A stretch of 64,000 bases of DNA, taken from contig CM062805.1 in NCBI GenBank assembly GCA_031772625.1, positions 511,542,102 through 511,606,101 on the forward strand, in the 5' to 3' direction. This document shows positions 1-12,591 of this stretch, piece after piece. Source of the DNA: Pinus tabuliformis (Eukaryota > Streptophyta > Pinopsida > Pinales > Pinaceae). Each line of letters opens with the position of its first letter. Within the stretch, counting starts at the first letter, position 1. The notes under the pieces were generated by a model, which did not search any database, had not been told where the DNA came from, and worked only from the letters and a program-made list of their open reading frames with translations. Made by a program: the position numbers and the translations under genes.

Positions 1-160
1 GAGAGTGTTGTTGCTAATGTAGAAGGTGTATTTGTTGGGTTTCTATTGGTTACATTTCCTTAAGGGTACATAGGAGGTTGAATAATATTGTAGTATCCTC
101 TTGTCACATGTATACCCCAATTGGCTGGTTACTTGGGTAGATATATGAGGGGGTGTTATG
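1..160 (+). repeat. 3' end of 5' LTR of gypsy element
   Basis: Positions 13-160 align with 7386-7533 (for example CATAGGAGGTTGAATAATAT against CTTAGGAGGTTGAATCATAT), and both copies end in a GGGGGTG(T/C)TA run. Most of this LTR is outside the window. Confidence 0.85.
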
Positions 161-163
161 GAG

Positions 164-176
164 TGGTATTACAACA
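164..176 (+). other. Primer binding site remnant (initiator Met tRNA type)
   Basis: TGGTATTACAAC lies three bases after the LTR end. It resembles the usual plant retrotransposon PBS TGGTATCAGAGC with several substitutions. Confidence 0.5.
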
Positions 177-674
177 TGTTTCACCGCTTAGACTGGATGG
201 GTTTTGTATTGGTCATGCATTCGTGTTTGTTGTATGTGTGTTAATCATCCTTGTGATATATGTGCTTGTTGCATATGCATGGTCTTGGTCATGGTTGTAG
301 TGATGTTGCCATGTAAATGAGGATGTTGTTTTGTGAAAAATTTCTTCGTAGGTGTATGATTGGTTAGATGTTGGCTATGCTTGCACACTGTTAGTGTTCA
401 GTGCCATGGTTGTTGTTGTCATGCATGAGGTCATGGTATGTGTAGTTGATATGGTCATGCATTGATGACTAGACTTTGGTGATAACGATGGATATATAGT
501 TGCAATTTTATGTGTTACATTTCTATATGATGTCATGATTATATTGTGCATGTATCACACTGATTTGTTGATATTTCAAACAAGGTATCCTCCACGAAGT
601 ATACTAAGGTACATTTATTTATTGTGATTTGGTTTAATAACTGACATAGTATATCTCACCGGAAAAAGATCAAA

Positions 675-1900
675 ATGGATAGCAAGATGGTAGACCACGA
701 AGACTCATCATATGAATCAAATAAGCAGTGTCGTGTTGGACACTCCTCTGATTTAGCAAACACGTTGAGAAGCTTGATGGAAGAAATAAGGAGTTGTAAG
801 GAAAAAAATGTTAAAATCATGCAGGCACAAGAGAAGCAAGGAAAGGTTAATGCAATACTCCTTTAAATTTTGTCAGAGTTGTAGTGACAGTGACCACCTT
901 GGATCAGCCATGAGCAGGAGGAAAAACTAATGGGGTACATGGAAATAGGTCTCATGGTGGTCATGGGATGGATAGAGGTGACACAATCAGAGATGTCAAA
1001 TCATTGTATACTCAGATAGGAGAGGTGATAGACACAGGTACTATTCTAGTTCTGGTTTTGACAAACATCATGATCATCATTGCTATCATCCTTATAGGAG
1101 GAGTGATAGGGTATACTTTCTAGATGAATTTAAGAAAGAAAAGCCACCTACCTTTGATGGATATATGCGTAAATCATGGGATGTAGAGGCATGGTTGCTT
1201 GGTATTTGGAAATTCTTCAGATTGCATGATTATTTAGAAAACATGAAAGCAAGGATAGCCACTTTTAGTCTCAAAGGTAAAGCATATATTTGTTGGGAAG
1301 ATGTGAAGAATGTCAAAGGTATTTATGAAGATGACTTCACTTGGAATGAGTTCGAGAGGCTTTTCAAGAAGATGCGTTTGTTGGAAACGTCCTATGATGA
1401 CAAAGCTAAGGAGTTGTATGAGTTGTGGATGTTTTCCATGACAAATGATGAGTACACTAGCAGGTTATTGGAGCTGTTGAGATATGTGCCTTACCTCAAG
1501 GAGGAGAAGGCCAAGGTTCAAAGATTCATCAGTGGATTGCCAGTAGCATAAAATATCAGATTGATTTCGATGAGCCTAGATCATGGGAGGAGTCCATCCG
1601 AAAGTTGAAACATTTTTATGATCAATCGAAGAACAGAGTTGAGCCACATGACTTGAAAGGAAATTAAGAAAGTTAAAGGAAAATGGCCACAAAATTGGGG
1701 AGGACCTCAATATGCAAGTGAGAAACAAAATGTAGTCCCTTATAATAATTTTAATACAGTTGAGAAGGGACATGGAGAGAATCAGACTAGAGGTGATGGT
1801 AGAGCCCCGTTGCAGTGTTATATATTTGGCAAGGATCATCATAAGAGGAATTTTCCATAGTATCATGGTGGTAGACCCGAAATCTATAGTGCTCAAGAAG
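675..1900 (+). pseudogene. gag: gag remnant of gypsy element
   Basis: The longest clean piece is 1165-1551 (128 codons). It contains the capsid-like stretch typical of plant chromovirus gag (WEDVKNVKGI, DEYTSRLLELLRYVPYLKEE, VQRFISGLP). A 63-codon piece at 675-866 may be the N-terminus. A degraded zinc knuckle is visible near 1815-1860, where CYIFGKDHHKRNF has lost its second and third cysteines. Stops separate the pieces, so no product is expected. The capsid-like stretch is the reason for the call; the exact start is uncertain. Confidence 0.8.
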
Positions 1901-2007
1901 CACATACAATTGGGGATGCTGGTCATAACATTCCTCAGACCTATGTAGCTATGGATGATAGGTAGGTGGATCATCAAGAATATTTCATTGAGATGGAAGG
2001 TAATATT

Positions 2008-2400
2008 TTTGATCAAGTTGTTTCTATTTTTATTGATCCTAGATCTAACTATAGCTATATTAATCCTAACCTAGTGGATAAGTGTTGTTTTAGAAAACAA
2101 GTGCATGTATAACCTTGGATGATATAGTTTCCTACAGGTACAAATAAGAGAGTTCACCATTGGGTAAGATCTTGTGAATTTGAGTTAAATGGTATGCCTA
2201 CAGAAACACATTTAAATGTACTACCATTGGGCTCTTATAGTATGCTTTTGGGTATGGATTGGTTGTACCTTCACAAGGCCAAAGTGGATTGCTTCGAGAA
2301 GGCCATTGAGTGTGTGGATGATAGTGGGGAAAAGAGAATTTTACTAGGAATGAAGAAGCCTACATCAGTGAGGATAGGTACCACTATGCAGTCTAAGCAT
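2008..2400 (+). pseudogene. Aspartic protease remnant of gypsy pol
   Basis: The frame reads SIFIDPRSNYSYI, a mutated form of the D-(S/T/P)-G active-site loop, followed about 70 codons later by VLPLGSYSMLLGMDWL, the conserved end of gypsy proteases. The glycine of the catalytic triad is replaced by arginine and a stop lies between the two blocks, so it is dead. Confidence 0.75.
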
Positions 2401-2574
2401 AGTTGTAGAAAAGATTGTGTGATTTTTGTAGTGCATATATATATTGACAATTGAAAAGGTGTTGAGGATACAAAAATCTTCAAGAGGTACCTTGTATTGC
2501 AACAGTATGAGGATGTGTTTTCAGCATAGATTCCAGAGTTACCTCCTCATAGGGAAGTGCATTTCTCTATTGGG

Positions 2575-3420
2575 TTGGTGCTGGGGGTAGCAACACCATC
2601 GAAGGCACCTTACAGGATGAACAATCCAAAACAAGTAGAGTTGAAATTGTAGTTAAAGGAGATTCTTGACAAGGGATACATTAGGAAAAGTGTATCTCCT
2701 TGCGGTGCACTAGTGTTCTTCGTAAAGAAGAAAGATGGTACTCTCAGATTTTGAATTGATTATAGGCAAAATAAATGAGGTAATGATAAAAAACAGGTAC
2801 CCATTTCCAAGGATTGATGATTTGTTTGATGAGTTGAAGGGAGTAGCAATGTTCTCTAATATCAACTTGAGATCGAGATAGCATCAGGCACGGATGAAGG
2901 AAGAGGATATCTACGAGACTGCGTTAAGGACTAGGTATGGGCATTATGAGTTTGTTGTAGTTCCATTCAGTTTGAATAATTCTCTAGCTACATTTAGGTG
3001 TTTGATGAATAGTGTGTTACATCCTTATCTCGACAAGTTTGTTAATGTATTCATTGATGACATATTGATATACTCCAAGAATGAGGAAGAACATGCTGAT
3101 CATTTAGTAGCAGTGTTGAGATTTCTAACAGCGCGTCATTTGTATGCTAATATTAGCAAGTGAAGCCTCTTTTAGACAAAAGTGGATTACTTGGGACATG
3201 TCATTTACAAGGAAGGCATAGCAGTGGATCAGGAAAATATAAGGGCCATCATGGTGTGGGAGGATCCTAGGAATGTGGATGACGTGAGATCATTCATGGG
3301 ACTGGTAGGTTACTACAGGAGGTTCATTAGGAAATTCTCGTGAATTGCATATCTTATCACATCATTGTAGAGGAAAGGTAAGAATTTTGAATGGATAGAA
3401 GAATTTGTAGCTAGTTTTGA
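2575..3420 (+). pseudogene. Reverse transcriptase remnant of gypsy pol
   Basis: The order of RT blocks is preserved: the [20 protein letters not shown] finger region, the NLRSR*HQARM block, RYGHYEFVVVPFSLNNSLAT, and the catalytic FIDDILIYSK (near 3050-3080, an FIDD variant of the usual YxDD). The block LGHVIYKEGIAVDQENIRAI and the MGLVGYYRRFIRKFS thumb follow. Several glutamine and arginine codons have become TAG or TGA. It has no coding capacity now. Confidence 0.88.
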
Positions 3421-3459
3421 GCAGGTCAAGCTATTGTTAACACATGCACTAGTGTTAAA

Positions 3460-3870
3460 GATTACAGATCCAGACAAGGGGTTTGTAGTATGTACAGATG
3501 CTTGCAAAAGAGAACTTGGTGGAGTTATTATGCAAGAAGGACATGTAATGTTATGTGAATCATAGAAAAGGAATGAACATGAGAGAAATTATCCAACCCA
3601 TGATGTTGAGAAAGTAGCGATCATACATCCATTGAAGATGTGGAGGCACTATCTTCTTGGCAGGAGGTTTGTATTGATGAGCGATCATAGTGGGTTGAGA
3701 TATTTGTTTGACCAACTAAATCTAAATTTCAGGCAAGCTATATGGTTGGCTACCCTTAGTGAGTTTTACGTTGAGATTAGGTACATTAAGAGAAAAGAGA
3801 ATCGGGTTTTGGATTCTCTTACAAGGAAGGTACATGTGAATCTTGTCATAGCTATCAACTCTTATGGGAT
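3460..3870 (+). pseudogene. RNase H remnant of gypsy pol
   Basis: VVCTDACKRELGGVI carries the first catalytic Asp, NYPTHDVEKVAII the Glu helix, and VLMSDHSGLRYLFDQ the second Asp. These are followed by the EFYVEIRYIKRKENRVLDSL end block. One stop interrupts the frame near 3565. It follows RT directly, as in all gypsy pol proteins. Confidence 0.85.
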
Positions 3871-3929
3871 AGATTTATAGGATAGGATCTTGGAGGCAAG
3901 ATAGTGGCATGACAGGTATATGGATATTA

Positions 3930-5340
3930 TGCATAGATTACAACAGAGTATAGGCACAGTTACATGTGCCAGTACAGGTACAAGTGATCAGGATGTAGAC
4001 TATTGTCTCACGGAAGATGGTTTGGTGATATTCAGGGACATGATCTATGTGTCGAATTGTAGTGAGCGCAAGAAGCTTAACTTGAAGGAGTTTCACGTCA
4101 AGCCATGTTGTGGTCACATAGGATATTAGAAGATGTTGATGGAGGTAAAGAAATTCAACTATTGGCCGAATTTGAGGAATGAAGTGGCAGAATTCATGGC
4201 TAGGTGATGCCATTTTCAGCATGTAAAAGTGGAATGTAAGCATCTAGTTGTTCTACTACATCCTATTGTGATTCTAAAATAGAAATGGGAGGTGATTTCC
4301 ATGGATTTCATTACAAGCCTTCCGAGGACAGTGAGACAACATGATTCTATTATGATCGTAGTTGGCAGGTTGAGCAAGGTAGCTCACTTCATTCCAGTGA
4401 ATACTACATATTCAACTAGTGAGGTGGCATGGGTATTCACTAGAGAGCCAGTTAGATTACATGGTGTTCCAAAGAATATTGTGTTGGACAGGGACATGAA
4501 GTTGACTTCCAAGTTTTGGAAGGAGTTTTTTCAGGTATGGGCACAGATTTGGCCTTCAGGTCAACTTATCATCCATATATAGATGTACAGATAGAGAGGG
4601 TCAACAGGATAATTGAAGACATGTTGAGGATGTATGTGATGCATCAACAGTGAAAGTGGGAAGATTATCTTCCGTTGGTTGATTTCAAATACAATAATGG
4701 TTATCAGAATTCATTGAGGATGAGTACCTTCAAGGCATTGTATGAGTGGATTTGTAATACTCCTATCACCTGGAGTGATCCATTGAATAGGGTACTTATT
4801 GGATCAGATCTATTAGCAGACATGGAGCAAGAAATGTAGGTTATAAAGAAGAATCTAAAGTCAACACATGATATACAAAAGAGTTATGCAGACCAACAGA
4901 GTGAATTCAAGGAGTTTCAGGTTGGGGATCATGTGTATTTTCACATCAAGCCAAAGAAGATCTCTTTGAGGATTGGATCATGTGACAAGTTGGAATCACA
5001 ATATTGTACACCTTTTAAGATCCTTGAGAGGATTGGACCAGTGGCCTGTTGACTTACACTGCCTCCAAAAGTGAGATTCCATGATGTTTTCCATCTTTCC
5101 TTTATTAAAAGGTATATAAAGTATGTTGATCATGTTATTGATTGGTCTATATTAATGGTGGAGCAAGAAGGAGAGTTCCAGCGAGAGGCTTGGTGCATAT
5201 TGTAGAGAAATCATATCATGCTCAGGAACAGAGTCATATAGAAAGTTAAAGTGCAGCGGAAGCACTTTGGGCCTACAGAAGCTACATGGGAGATGGTAGA
5301 TCAAATAGGAGCTATGTATCCTTCATTTTTTTTTGCTTGA
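3930..5340 (+). pseudogene. Integrase with C-terminal chromodomain-like tail, remnant
   Basis: The zinc-binding HHCC region lies at 4085-4225 and has lost one cysteine spacing. The catalytic core begins at ISMDFITSLPRT (about 4285) and holds the second Asp in VLDRDMKL. A frameshift near 4540 precedes the third acidic residue (IDVQIERVNRIIEDM). The GPY-like block FKILERIGPVAC and VRFHDVFHLSFIK follow at 5000-5110. At 5165-5338 the tail reads EFQREAWCIL, LRNRVI, KVQRKHFGPTEATWEM and AMYPSFFF, matching the terminal segment of plant chromoviral integrases. In-frame stops make it inactive. Confidence 0.82.
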
Positions 5341-5620
5341 GGCAAAGAAGTTTTGGTTGATGTTTGGCATATGTTATGTTCATTTTTTGTTATATGTACA
5401 TATGTATCTAAATGCAGATACTACCATGAGCTAAGTTATAAAGCTCCAATAAGTGGTATGGTTGTTATCTTGTCATGTTGTCATGATGTTTTTCTTTTCA
5501 GCAGGTCATTAATTGTAAATACATCAACAAGCTAGGTTATAAAGATCCATGGGAAGTATGTTTTCTCTTCAGTGGTTTTATTGAGGGCACGGTGTGGTTT
5601 AACATCGAGTACAATGTTCC

Positions 5621-5634
5621 TCAAGTGGGAGGGT
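5621..5634 (+). other. Polypurine tract of gypsy element
   Basis: AAGTGGGAGGG lies immediately before the inferred 3' LTR start, the position of the plus-strand primer. Confidence 0.6.
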
Positions 5635-7533
5635 TCTATAACAACCTTGGTGAAAATTTCATGTAATAAAAGTTAATAAAGAAAAAATAAGACCACGGTT
5701 AAGGGACACGTATTCCAAGCTTAATGTTAGGCAAAGATATCCTAGTGGGAAAAAATGGATGTGGTTATGGCTAAAGGAAAATGCATTAAAAGGAAAAAAG
5801 GTATTTTTGGCACATTTATTTATCAAAATAAAGGAAAATAGGAGATATGTAAGGTGAAATGTCACAGGTTGCATTTGAGGAGGAAAATGAAGGAAAATAA
5901 TGGAAAATAAAGAAAATAGAGGCTTAATTGATAAAAAGCCTTCTAACGATCAATTTGTAACCTTTTCTTAATTCAGTTTTGGAGCTCTCTCATTATTCTC
6001 TCTCTCTAACTCTTAGACATAGAGTTTTCTTGGATCAATTTAGCTTTGGAACAAGGAAGGAAAAGCAAGCAAAGGGAAAAGAAGGAAGTAAAGGATCAAG
6101 CAAGGAAGAGTAGGATCAAACAACTTCAACAGCAATACTTGGAGGTAACATATTGCATGTACGATTTCCTTGTTGGTTTTGACATGAATGACATTGCATG
6201 TTAGTGTATGATTATCTTATTATCGGTGACATGGTATTTCTAAGTTATGACAGTGGTTTTCAAGCTAGAATTACCTTTTTCTAGATGCCATGGTGTCTTG
6301 GGATGTTGATCTCGGTTTTGAGCTTTTGAATTGCTAGATTGATTTCAGAATCTGGGGTGGAGGTGGTCTGAAGGTTCATTCACAAAGGCCTAGGAATTCC
6401 TTGAACAATTTTGGTGGGACACATAGTAAATACTAAGAGACAAGGAGACGGAAAAAACCGTCAAGGATAATGATGGATTCTAGATGGAATTCCAATTTCG
6501 ATTGAGTTTTGTGATCAGAGTAGCGGTTTTTGTGTGATCATGGTTTGGTGATGGTGGAGGTGGTTTAACCTCTACATTCCCTGGGCTTTTTATTTGGATT
6601 AGTTTATCCATGAGATCCCACATTCGTGCTTGGAATATGGCACATGGGTGAATGGCTGAAAGAAAGATTTGGTTCAACCATGTCTACAGTTGAGTGTTAC
6701 GTGAAAGTCTTGAACCTGGTTAGATATTCCTATGCTTAATAAAAGCTAAGTCCTCTTTAATTTGCACTATTTTATATGTGGATTTAATGGATGATATTCT
6801 ATTGTTATTTTCATGGTTTTTTGTTGGTTATAAGAATGGTTAAATGACCGGATCATGTCATGGTTATTTTATGTATTTACTTTTAATTGTTAAAATGATC
6901 AATGCAAGACTTAACTAATGTCATAATCGTTCAAGAGAGAAGGTGGTGATCCTTCCTGTCATGTCTCATAAGACTTTTCAATCACTCATGCTTTGTCTTG
7001 TATCCTAGCCCTGTAGATTATATTGATTCCAAATGTTTGACATAATGTCAGTCCCAGTTGGGGATGGTCAAGCCTAGTCCTAGAGTTAGTTTTGGTTTAT
7101 TAGTCTTGACATCATGTGTTTAATGGATTCCAGAAGTTACATCAAGTTTTGGGTAGTGGTCGGAGTTATGTTCTTGAAATTGCCTTAAATCTCATAGATG
7201 TTGGCACATGTCTTTTGGAAATAGTCTATGGATGCAGTCATGTAGGCTTGTGGGAGTGTCCAGAGCTCTCTAGACACTAGCATGCCCATAAAATTGGAGT
7301 TTCCATAGGTGTAATAGATTAAAAACTTAGTGGGACCTAGGGGCATGATATTTGTGTGGTTGGGATGGCTCCTGGAAGTTTTCTTATTGATGTGGAAGGT
7401 GTGTTTGATGGGTTTCTATCGATTCCACTTTATTAAGGGTACTTAGGAGGTTGAATCATATCATAATAGCCTCTTGTCACATGTTTACCCTACTTGGCCA
7501 ATTACTTGGGTAGATATGCAAGGGGGTGCTACA
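5635..7533 (+). repeat. 3' LTR of gypsy element, about 1.9 kb
   Basis: The start is inferred from the polypurine tract and the end from alignment with positions 1-160 (end GGGGGTGCTACA). I see no convincing TATA box. The five bases after it are AACAT, the candidate target duplication whose partner is off-window. Confidence 0.75.
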
Positions 7534-7888
7534 AACATACTAAATTGTGAATGAATTTATCTTTTCTAGATATTCATAAGGAATGCATTTATGAGATTAT
7601 TAAAGAAGAAAATGAAAAAAACACAAAGATACATACGAAAACCAACTATCTCATGGATCTTTATATCAATGGTCAGAATCTTCTGATCTTGGCGAATGAA
7701 ATAATTAAAGTATTCAAACACACATAGATAATGGCAATGTTTTCAAGAAAGCCAACCCTTTCTCGATATGTTATACAACCGGCTCACAAATAGATAGATC
7801 AACGACTTAAAAATTATCCTCTTCGAGGGGGAAACCTCCTTACATTACATAAATGAAAAATTCTTGGATGATACAAATGAAAAGACCT

Positions 7889-7904
7889 CCTTTCTATATA
7901 TAGG
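7889..7904 (-). promoter_or_regulatory. TATA box in minus-strand gypsy LTR
   Basis: CCTATATATAGAAAGG on the minus strand is a strong TATA-like motif at a sensible place for an LTR promoter. Confidence 0.5.
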
Positions 7905-8084
7905 AGTCTAAGAAGTCACAATATAATCAGAGCCTACATAACAAAAATAATGTAATAGTGCACCACTAACAATAGTGGGATTCTATGAGCATAATACTAA
8001 CAATATGGGGTCTACATGGGTACAACAATAACAATAAAGGGGCTCCACTAACAATAACAATAAGGGGATATACTAGTATTATAG

Positions 8085-8089
8085 GGACC
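8085..8089. repeat. Left target-site duplication GGACC
   Basis: GGACC here and GGACC at 43444-43448 flank the giant Tat-like element. Confidence 0.85.
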
Positions 8090-8987
8090 TATTGAAGCCC
8101 TAGAATTAGGTTGCAACAACATGGGGGATAACCACCTGGCCCGAACCTTGAAAGCAACTGCTTTTTTGTTTGGTGTGGTGGCTCCGGCTAGGGATAATGG
8201 GACCAGTTTCCCAAAAGGAATTCATATGACGATGATTTAGGGTTGTTATAAGAAATAATGGAAAATTATTTAACTAAAATGGTCTATTTAAATGGTCAAA
8301 CACATGCATCTATCTATTCTAACATTATCTTACTATATATCCACGAATATCTAAAATCATGCAATCTACAAATATGTCTTAAAGAAAAGGGTAATAAAGA
8401 TCACTCAATTGCTATAAGATAAGAAATCGTTAAAGATAATTATTTAGACTAAATAGTTAGGAAAAATAATTATGGAAAATATATTGCATATATCAATTGA
8501 TCATGTATTCAATAAGGAATTACAACTAAAACATTTATACAAAAGTGCTGAAGCACAATATAAGAAAGATTACTGCTAATTCATAAACGAAACATAATCA
8601 TAAGGTAAAATTACCAGACATGAAAGGTCCTACAAATGAGATAAACAATATTGATCCACTTCTTTTCAATCAAATATACTCTAAGAGTATAGAAATGTGA
8701 ATTCAGTAGAGTATGCTTCAATATCCAAGAAAATTAGATCATTTTCCAATTAAAACATTCACAAAAGTACAAAAGTGCATGCTCTTGCAAAGTGCTTTTG
8801 ATAAAATCTTGCACCCCTTTCTAAATGCATGAGAGAGGTTTAAATAATACACATATGTTTCAAAAATAGATTATTACATAAAAATTTGAGGTAGTTTCAA
8901 ACAACCTTCCTTAGAATAAGTGAAATAAAAAAAAAAAGAAACTAAAATAAAAATAAATGATGACAAGCTTCTCCAAATTGAATCATA

Positions 8988-11900
8988 TTATTCAACCATT
9001 CGGTCCTTGAGCTCGCAGATGTCTATCATTGGCTTAACCTGGGGAGATTGGCCAATTCTAGATCTCAATTGTCCTGTGAATATAGCATCAGTGGGAGGTG
9101 GCCTCATCTTTTGAGCAGAATTAGTTAAAGAGCGTAGGGTCATCCAATGACTATGTGGTTTTACCAGAAACCGCCAATAGGTTTCCCAATCAAGCTTAAA
9201 CAATTGATTGATTGCTTCTGTATTTGTTTGGGTAGTTCTTTTCCATTCTTCTTCTAATTGTTTAATGTTCGGGAGAGCATTTGGCTTGCATTCTCTGATA
9301 AGATTATCAGTGTGGAGATTTCCATTGACAACTTCAATGATGTTGTTTGCTATACTAGCTTCTCTTGTTGCTTCCCTTTCTGCCTATATTAACTCTATGT
9401 CCCATTCTGCAAATAAGATCTCCTTGTGGGACTCCTCAATATTTGGTACATAGGCCTTTTTTCCTTCATCAAATTCTTTCCAAGAAATGAATTCTAATAT
9501 CCTTTTATTTAGCTCCTCATATTATAATCTTTGATCAATCACTTGATTTTTTAATTTTTCACCTGATTCATAATAAGAATTGATCAATGAGATTCTTTAA
9601 CAAAATATTTTCTATTGTTGTGTCAAAAGAGAATTTAATTCAAGTGCCTCTTTAATGAATTCCTCTGTTTGAGGACTATCTTTGAATTTATCAAGTATAT
9701 CATGCATTTGGTAAATCTGTGTGTTCTTCTCTACAATATCTCTTTAATGATTTACTGTCATTTCTCAAAATTTTGGTGCAGCTTTTCTAGTTGTATTTTC
9801 GCTTGCCTATTGGTTCTTTGTCTTTCTTGCTCAAGTTGATCTTCAAAAAGTTGAACTCTTTCTTATTTCTCTTTTAGTAAAAGTCAAAGTTCTATTGCCT
9901 TATCGATTGTTGCAGTTGCATAATGTCTTGAAAATTGTGATAGCTTTGAAAGATTTTCTGATGGATCAATGGGGGTGTCTTTCCACACTACCTCCATTGG
10001 TTCACTTCCAACAATTGCTGCTACCGATATATCCAATTTCCTTTTCTTCCTTTTCCTTTTTACTACAACCTTATCTGTTGGGTTGTAGAATATGTCCAGT
10101 GGTGGTAATATTCAATCTTTAAAACAATTTCTACAGTTGGGTGTGTTAGGATGACTTCAATATCTTGAGTAGTTACAATTTCTTATATCATTGTTTCTAG
10201 ATTTACAACCTTTTGAGTGTATTGTGGATTTTGGAATCCAGAAGCCCATTCAAGACTGGTCTCTGTTTGGATCTTTTTATTAAATTGCTCCCACTCCTAT
10301 TCCAGATTGACAACTAGGATGTTTTCTATCTCAAACTCTGGGGAAACCCTATCTCCATGTGCTCTTTAGTTGAGACCTTCTCATTTGTTTCTTCAATAGT
10401 TTCCTCTGTGTCCTGTTCAGGGTATTCTGTGGGGCTTCCTTCTTTATTCTCATATTGGTGTTCAGAGTCTTCTAGACCTTGAACTGACTCTTCTTGTTAT
10501 TCCTCATCAAAATTGTGCTTGGAAATCTCCTCCAGGCTTACACTAGGAGTAGGTTCTCCTACCTCTTCAATTTGTAACATGTCCAAAGGGACCTATTCGA
10601 GCCTTCTATTTCTATATATGTGGAATTATTTGAGGTCCTCTGGGTCTAGTTTTAATGATGCTAAATGCAAAACATATGAAAATGTTTCAGTTTGCTCAAA
10701 GAAATCATCAAACTCATCAACTTCATGAATGAATTGCCTACTTTTTACCATAGCAGTGAAACACCTGGTGATCTTATTAGGGTCATACTATCTTCCTGGC
10801 ATGATAGCCATGTTTATAGACGTGATTTTCTGTATTTCTTTTGATGCATTCCCAATATAGTGCAATGCGAAAGCACCACATTACAATGGGAAGGTTGGTC
10901 AAATGTATTTCTTCTGTTTTTTGAGGGTTTTGGTTATACCATCACCCATTGTCTGATAAGCAATCTCTTTCTAGTAATTTATTTGCAACATAATATGGAA
11001 GAGTGTAGGGAGTTTTAATACTCTCAAAGACTTTGATATAAGTAAACTACTCCTCATCGAACCATCTTTCCACTGACAAGATGTCTATCTTTGCTTCCTC
11101 CGAAATCTTGTGGGATTTCTTATTAAAAATGGTCTGATAAATTGAAAACATGACACCATGACAAATTTTATAAAAATGGGGCCAAATTGTGATTCCCACA
11201 ATATTTTATGATAAAAATGTATGGGTGTAGGATCCTCTAAAGTCCATTTCTAGCCCATGTTCTGAAAATGTGAGCAAAAACATATAGCATCCATGACATA
11301 AGCACTCATGTAAAAGGGAGTGATAACCCTAGTGGAGACAATTCTATTACACCTATATCCTCTAATGGCCATGGCTAAATTATCTAACAAAATAGTACTC
11401 TAGTTAAAAATGGTAGCATTTACAATTTCATCAATCAAGGGAACTGATTCAATGGAAAACTTGGTGGTATCAGCTTTTTCGAATACCTTACACAACATTG
11501 CAGCTGCAAAATTGTGTGGGGCTAACAAAGGTGCAATGGAGTACATACTAGTTTTCTGTCGTCTGAACTTGTTGGAGCCAAACCTCCAATTCTGCATAAC
11601 TTCCATTGGGTCTTCATTCTCTTTGGAGAAACTCTGAATAAAATATTTATCATAGATCTTATTTGGCTATGGCAGCTGGTACATTTGGCTCAAATTTGTT
11701 GGTTTTAATGACCCCATGACATCTTCCCTAGAGTTTCTAAACATTCTATCTGAAACATCCACTTTATCAATAATCCATCTTACCTATCTATGTATGGTAA
11801 CATTTTTGGTCTTGTAGAAATCATATGTATAAAAGAACATGCTTCTTCAAAGTAAGAAGTGTTGGATGAATCTGTGGCATCTGTTGTTGCCTTAGTTTCC

Positions 11901-12055
11901 AGGGGCCTTGGGTTTTCTTCCTCCGGTAAATTATATGTTGCCTCCCAAGGTGTAGTCCCTCCATCTTTGTTACAAGTGGTATCAAAAAAGAGTGGTTGCA
12001 TGTCTGACTACTCAGGGATAGTAGCCTCTGTGGTCTTTTTCCATTTCTTAACCAT
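8988..12055 (-). pseudogene. LTR-embedded ORF of unknown function, left copy
   Basis: About 1,020 codons read on the minus strand, the sense strand of the element. The ORF starts at a Met with MVKKWKK at 12055 and ends KDRMVE at 8988, broken by stops and indels. Recognisable blocks shared with the right LTR are ENPRPLET, the 11606-11400 piece (FGSNKF, MYSIAPLLAPHNF, FEKADTTKFSIE), the ERLLIKEW/EIAYQ region, and a C-terminal piece (9203-8988) with WETYWRFLVKPHSHW. Between about 10200 and 9250 it is rich in Gln, Glu and Lys and probably formed a coiled coil. I do not recognise the family and see no RT, protease, env signal peptide or transmembrane segment. Confidence 0.7.
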
Positions 12056-12542
12056 TTCTGTGAGTGTTGTGCTCTTCTAAAACTTCCTGAAATTTGGGAA
12101 AATGGATAAAACAGGATAAAATCGTAGAGTAGTAAATGTAATCAAAAGAAAAATTAGCACAATAAATTCACAAAGAACAGAAGGATGAATCTTTTATGTC
12201 AAACATGAAAAAGAGAGATATCTATCATCTCGAGACGTTAAACAATAAATGCTTTTAAACCTCATTAACTGTGCATTAAGGCATACACAATATTTCCTTT
12301 ATGTCTTGTCAAAATATCGCATCTTATGTTTCAAAATGATATTTCCAATTGGTTTGAATTATGTGTGATACCAATCTAGCGATTGGGATGAATCGCAATA
12401 TCACAAATCGCAATATCAGAGATTATGAATAGAGCAATTCAAAGTTGCTTTAATGTTTTTCATTTTGCGATGAATAGCATACATTTTACCTTTTAGAGCG
12501 TGTTTCCTTTATGCGGTGGCTTATTTCATTAAAATAGACATT

Positions 12543-12559
12543 CACGATATATTGGACCT
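12543..12559. repeat. 17-bp target-site duplication, left
   Basis: CACGATATATTGGACCT occurs here and at 15010-15026. The right giant LTR has a single version of this site (CAATATATTGGACCC near 42974), confirming an insertion. Confidence 0.93.
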
Positions 12560-12585
12560 TTTTCCAAAGGAAAAAACGGTAACCT

Positions 12586-12591
12586 TTTATT
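12586..12591 (-). terminator. AATAAA polyadenylation signal of retroposed ORF1 copy
   Basis: AATAAA on the minus strand about 26 nt before the A-rich end at 12560. Confidence 0.6.

Larger units (their letters stand above)
1..7533 (+). mobile_element. Ty3/gypsy LTR retrotransposon with chromodomain-like tail, decayed
   Basis: The element runs from the last 160 bp of its 5' LTR, cut by the window edge, through gag, protease, RT, RNase H and integrase to a complete 3' LTR. The domain order PR-RT-RH-IN and the motifs GMDWL, FIDDILIYS and WPNLRNEV are those of Ty3/gypsy. The reading frames are broken by many TAG/TGA/TAA codons and indels. The two LTR copies differ at about 30 of the last 150 bp by hand count, mostly transitions, so the insertion is old. 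The 3' end abuts the LTR of a minus-strand gypsy element and may be inserted into it; the matching left target duplication lies outside the window. Confidence 0.92.
7534..8089 (-). repeat. Body of the 3' LTR of a minus-strand gypsy element
   Basis: Read on the minus strand this continues an LTR whose first 10 bp and polypurine tract are at 43444-43466. The two parts meet exactly at the GGACC target duplication of the 35-kb element inserted between them. A TATA box (CCTATATATAGAAAGG, 7889-7904, minus) fits an LTR promoter. No coding sequence is present. Confidence 0.65.
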
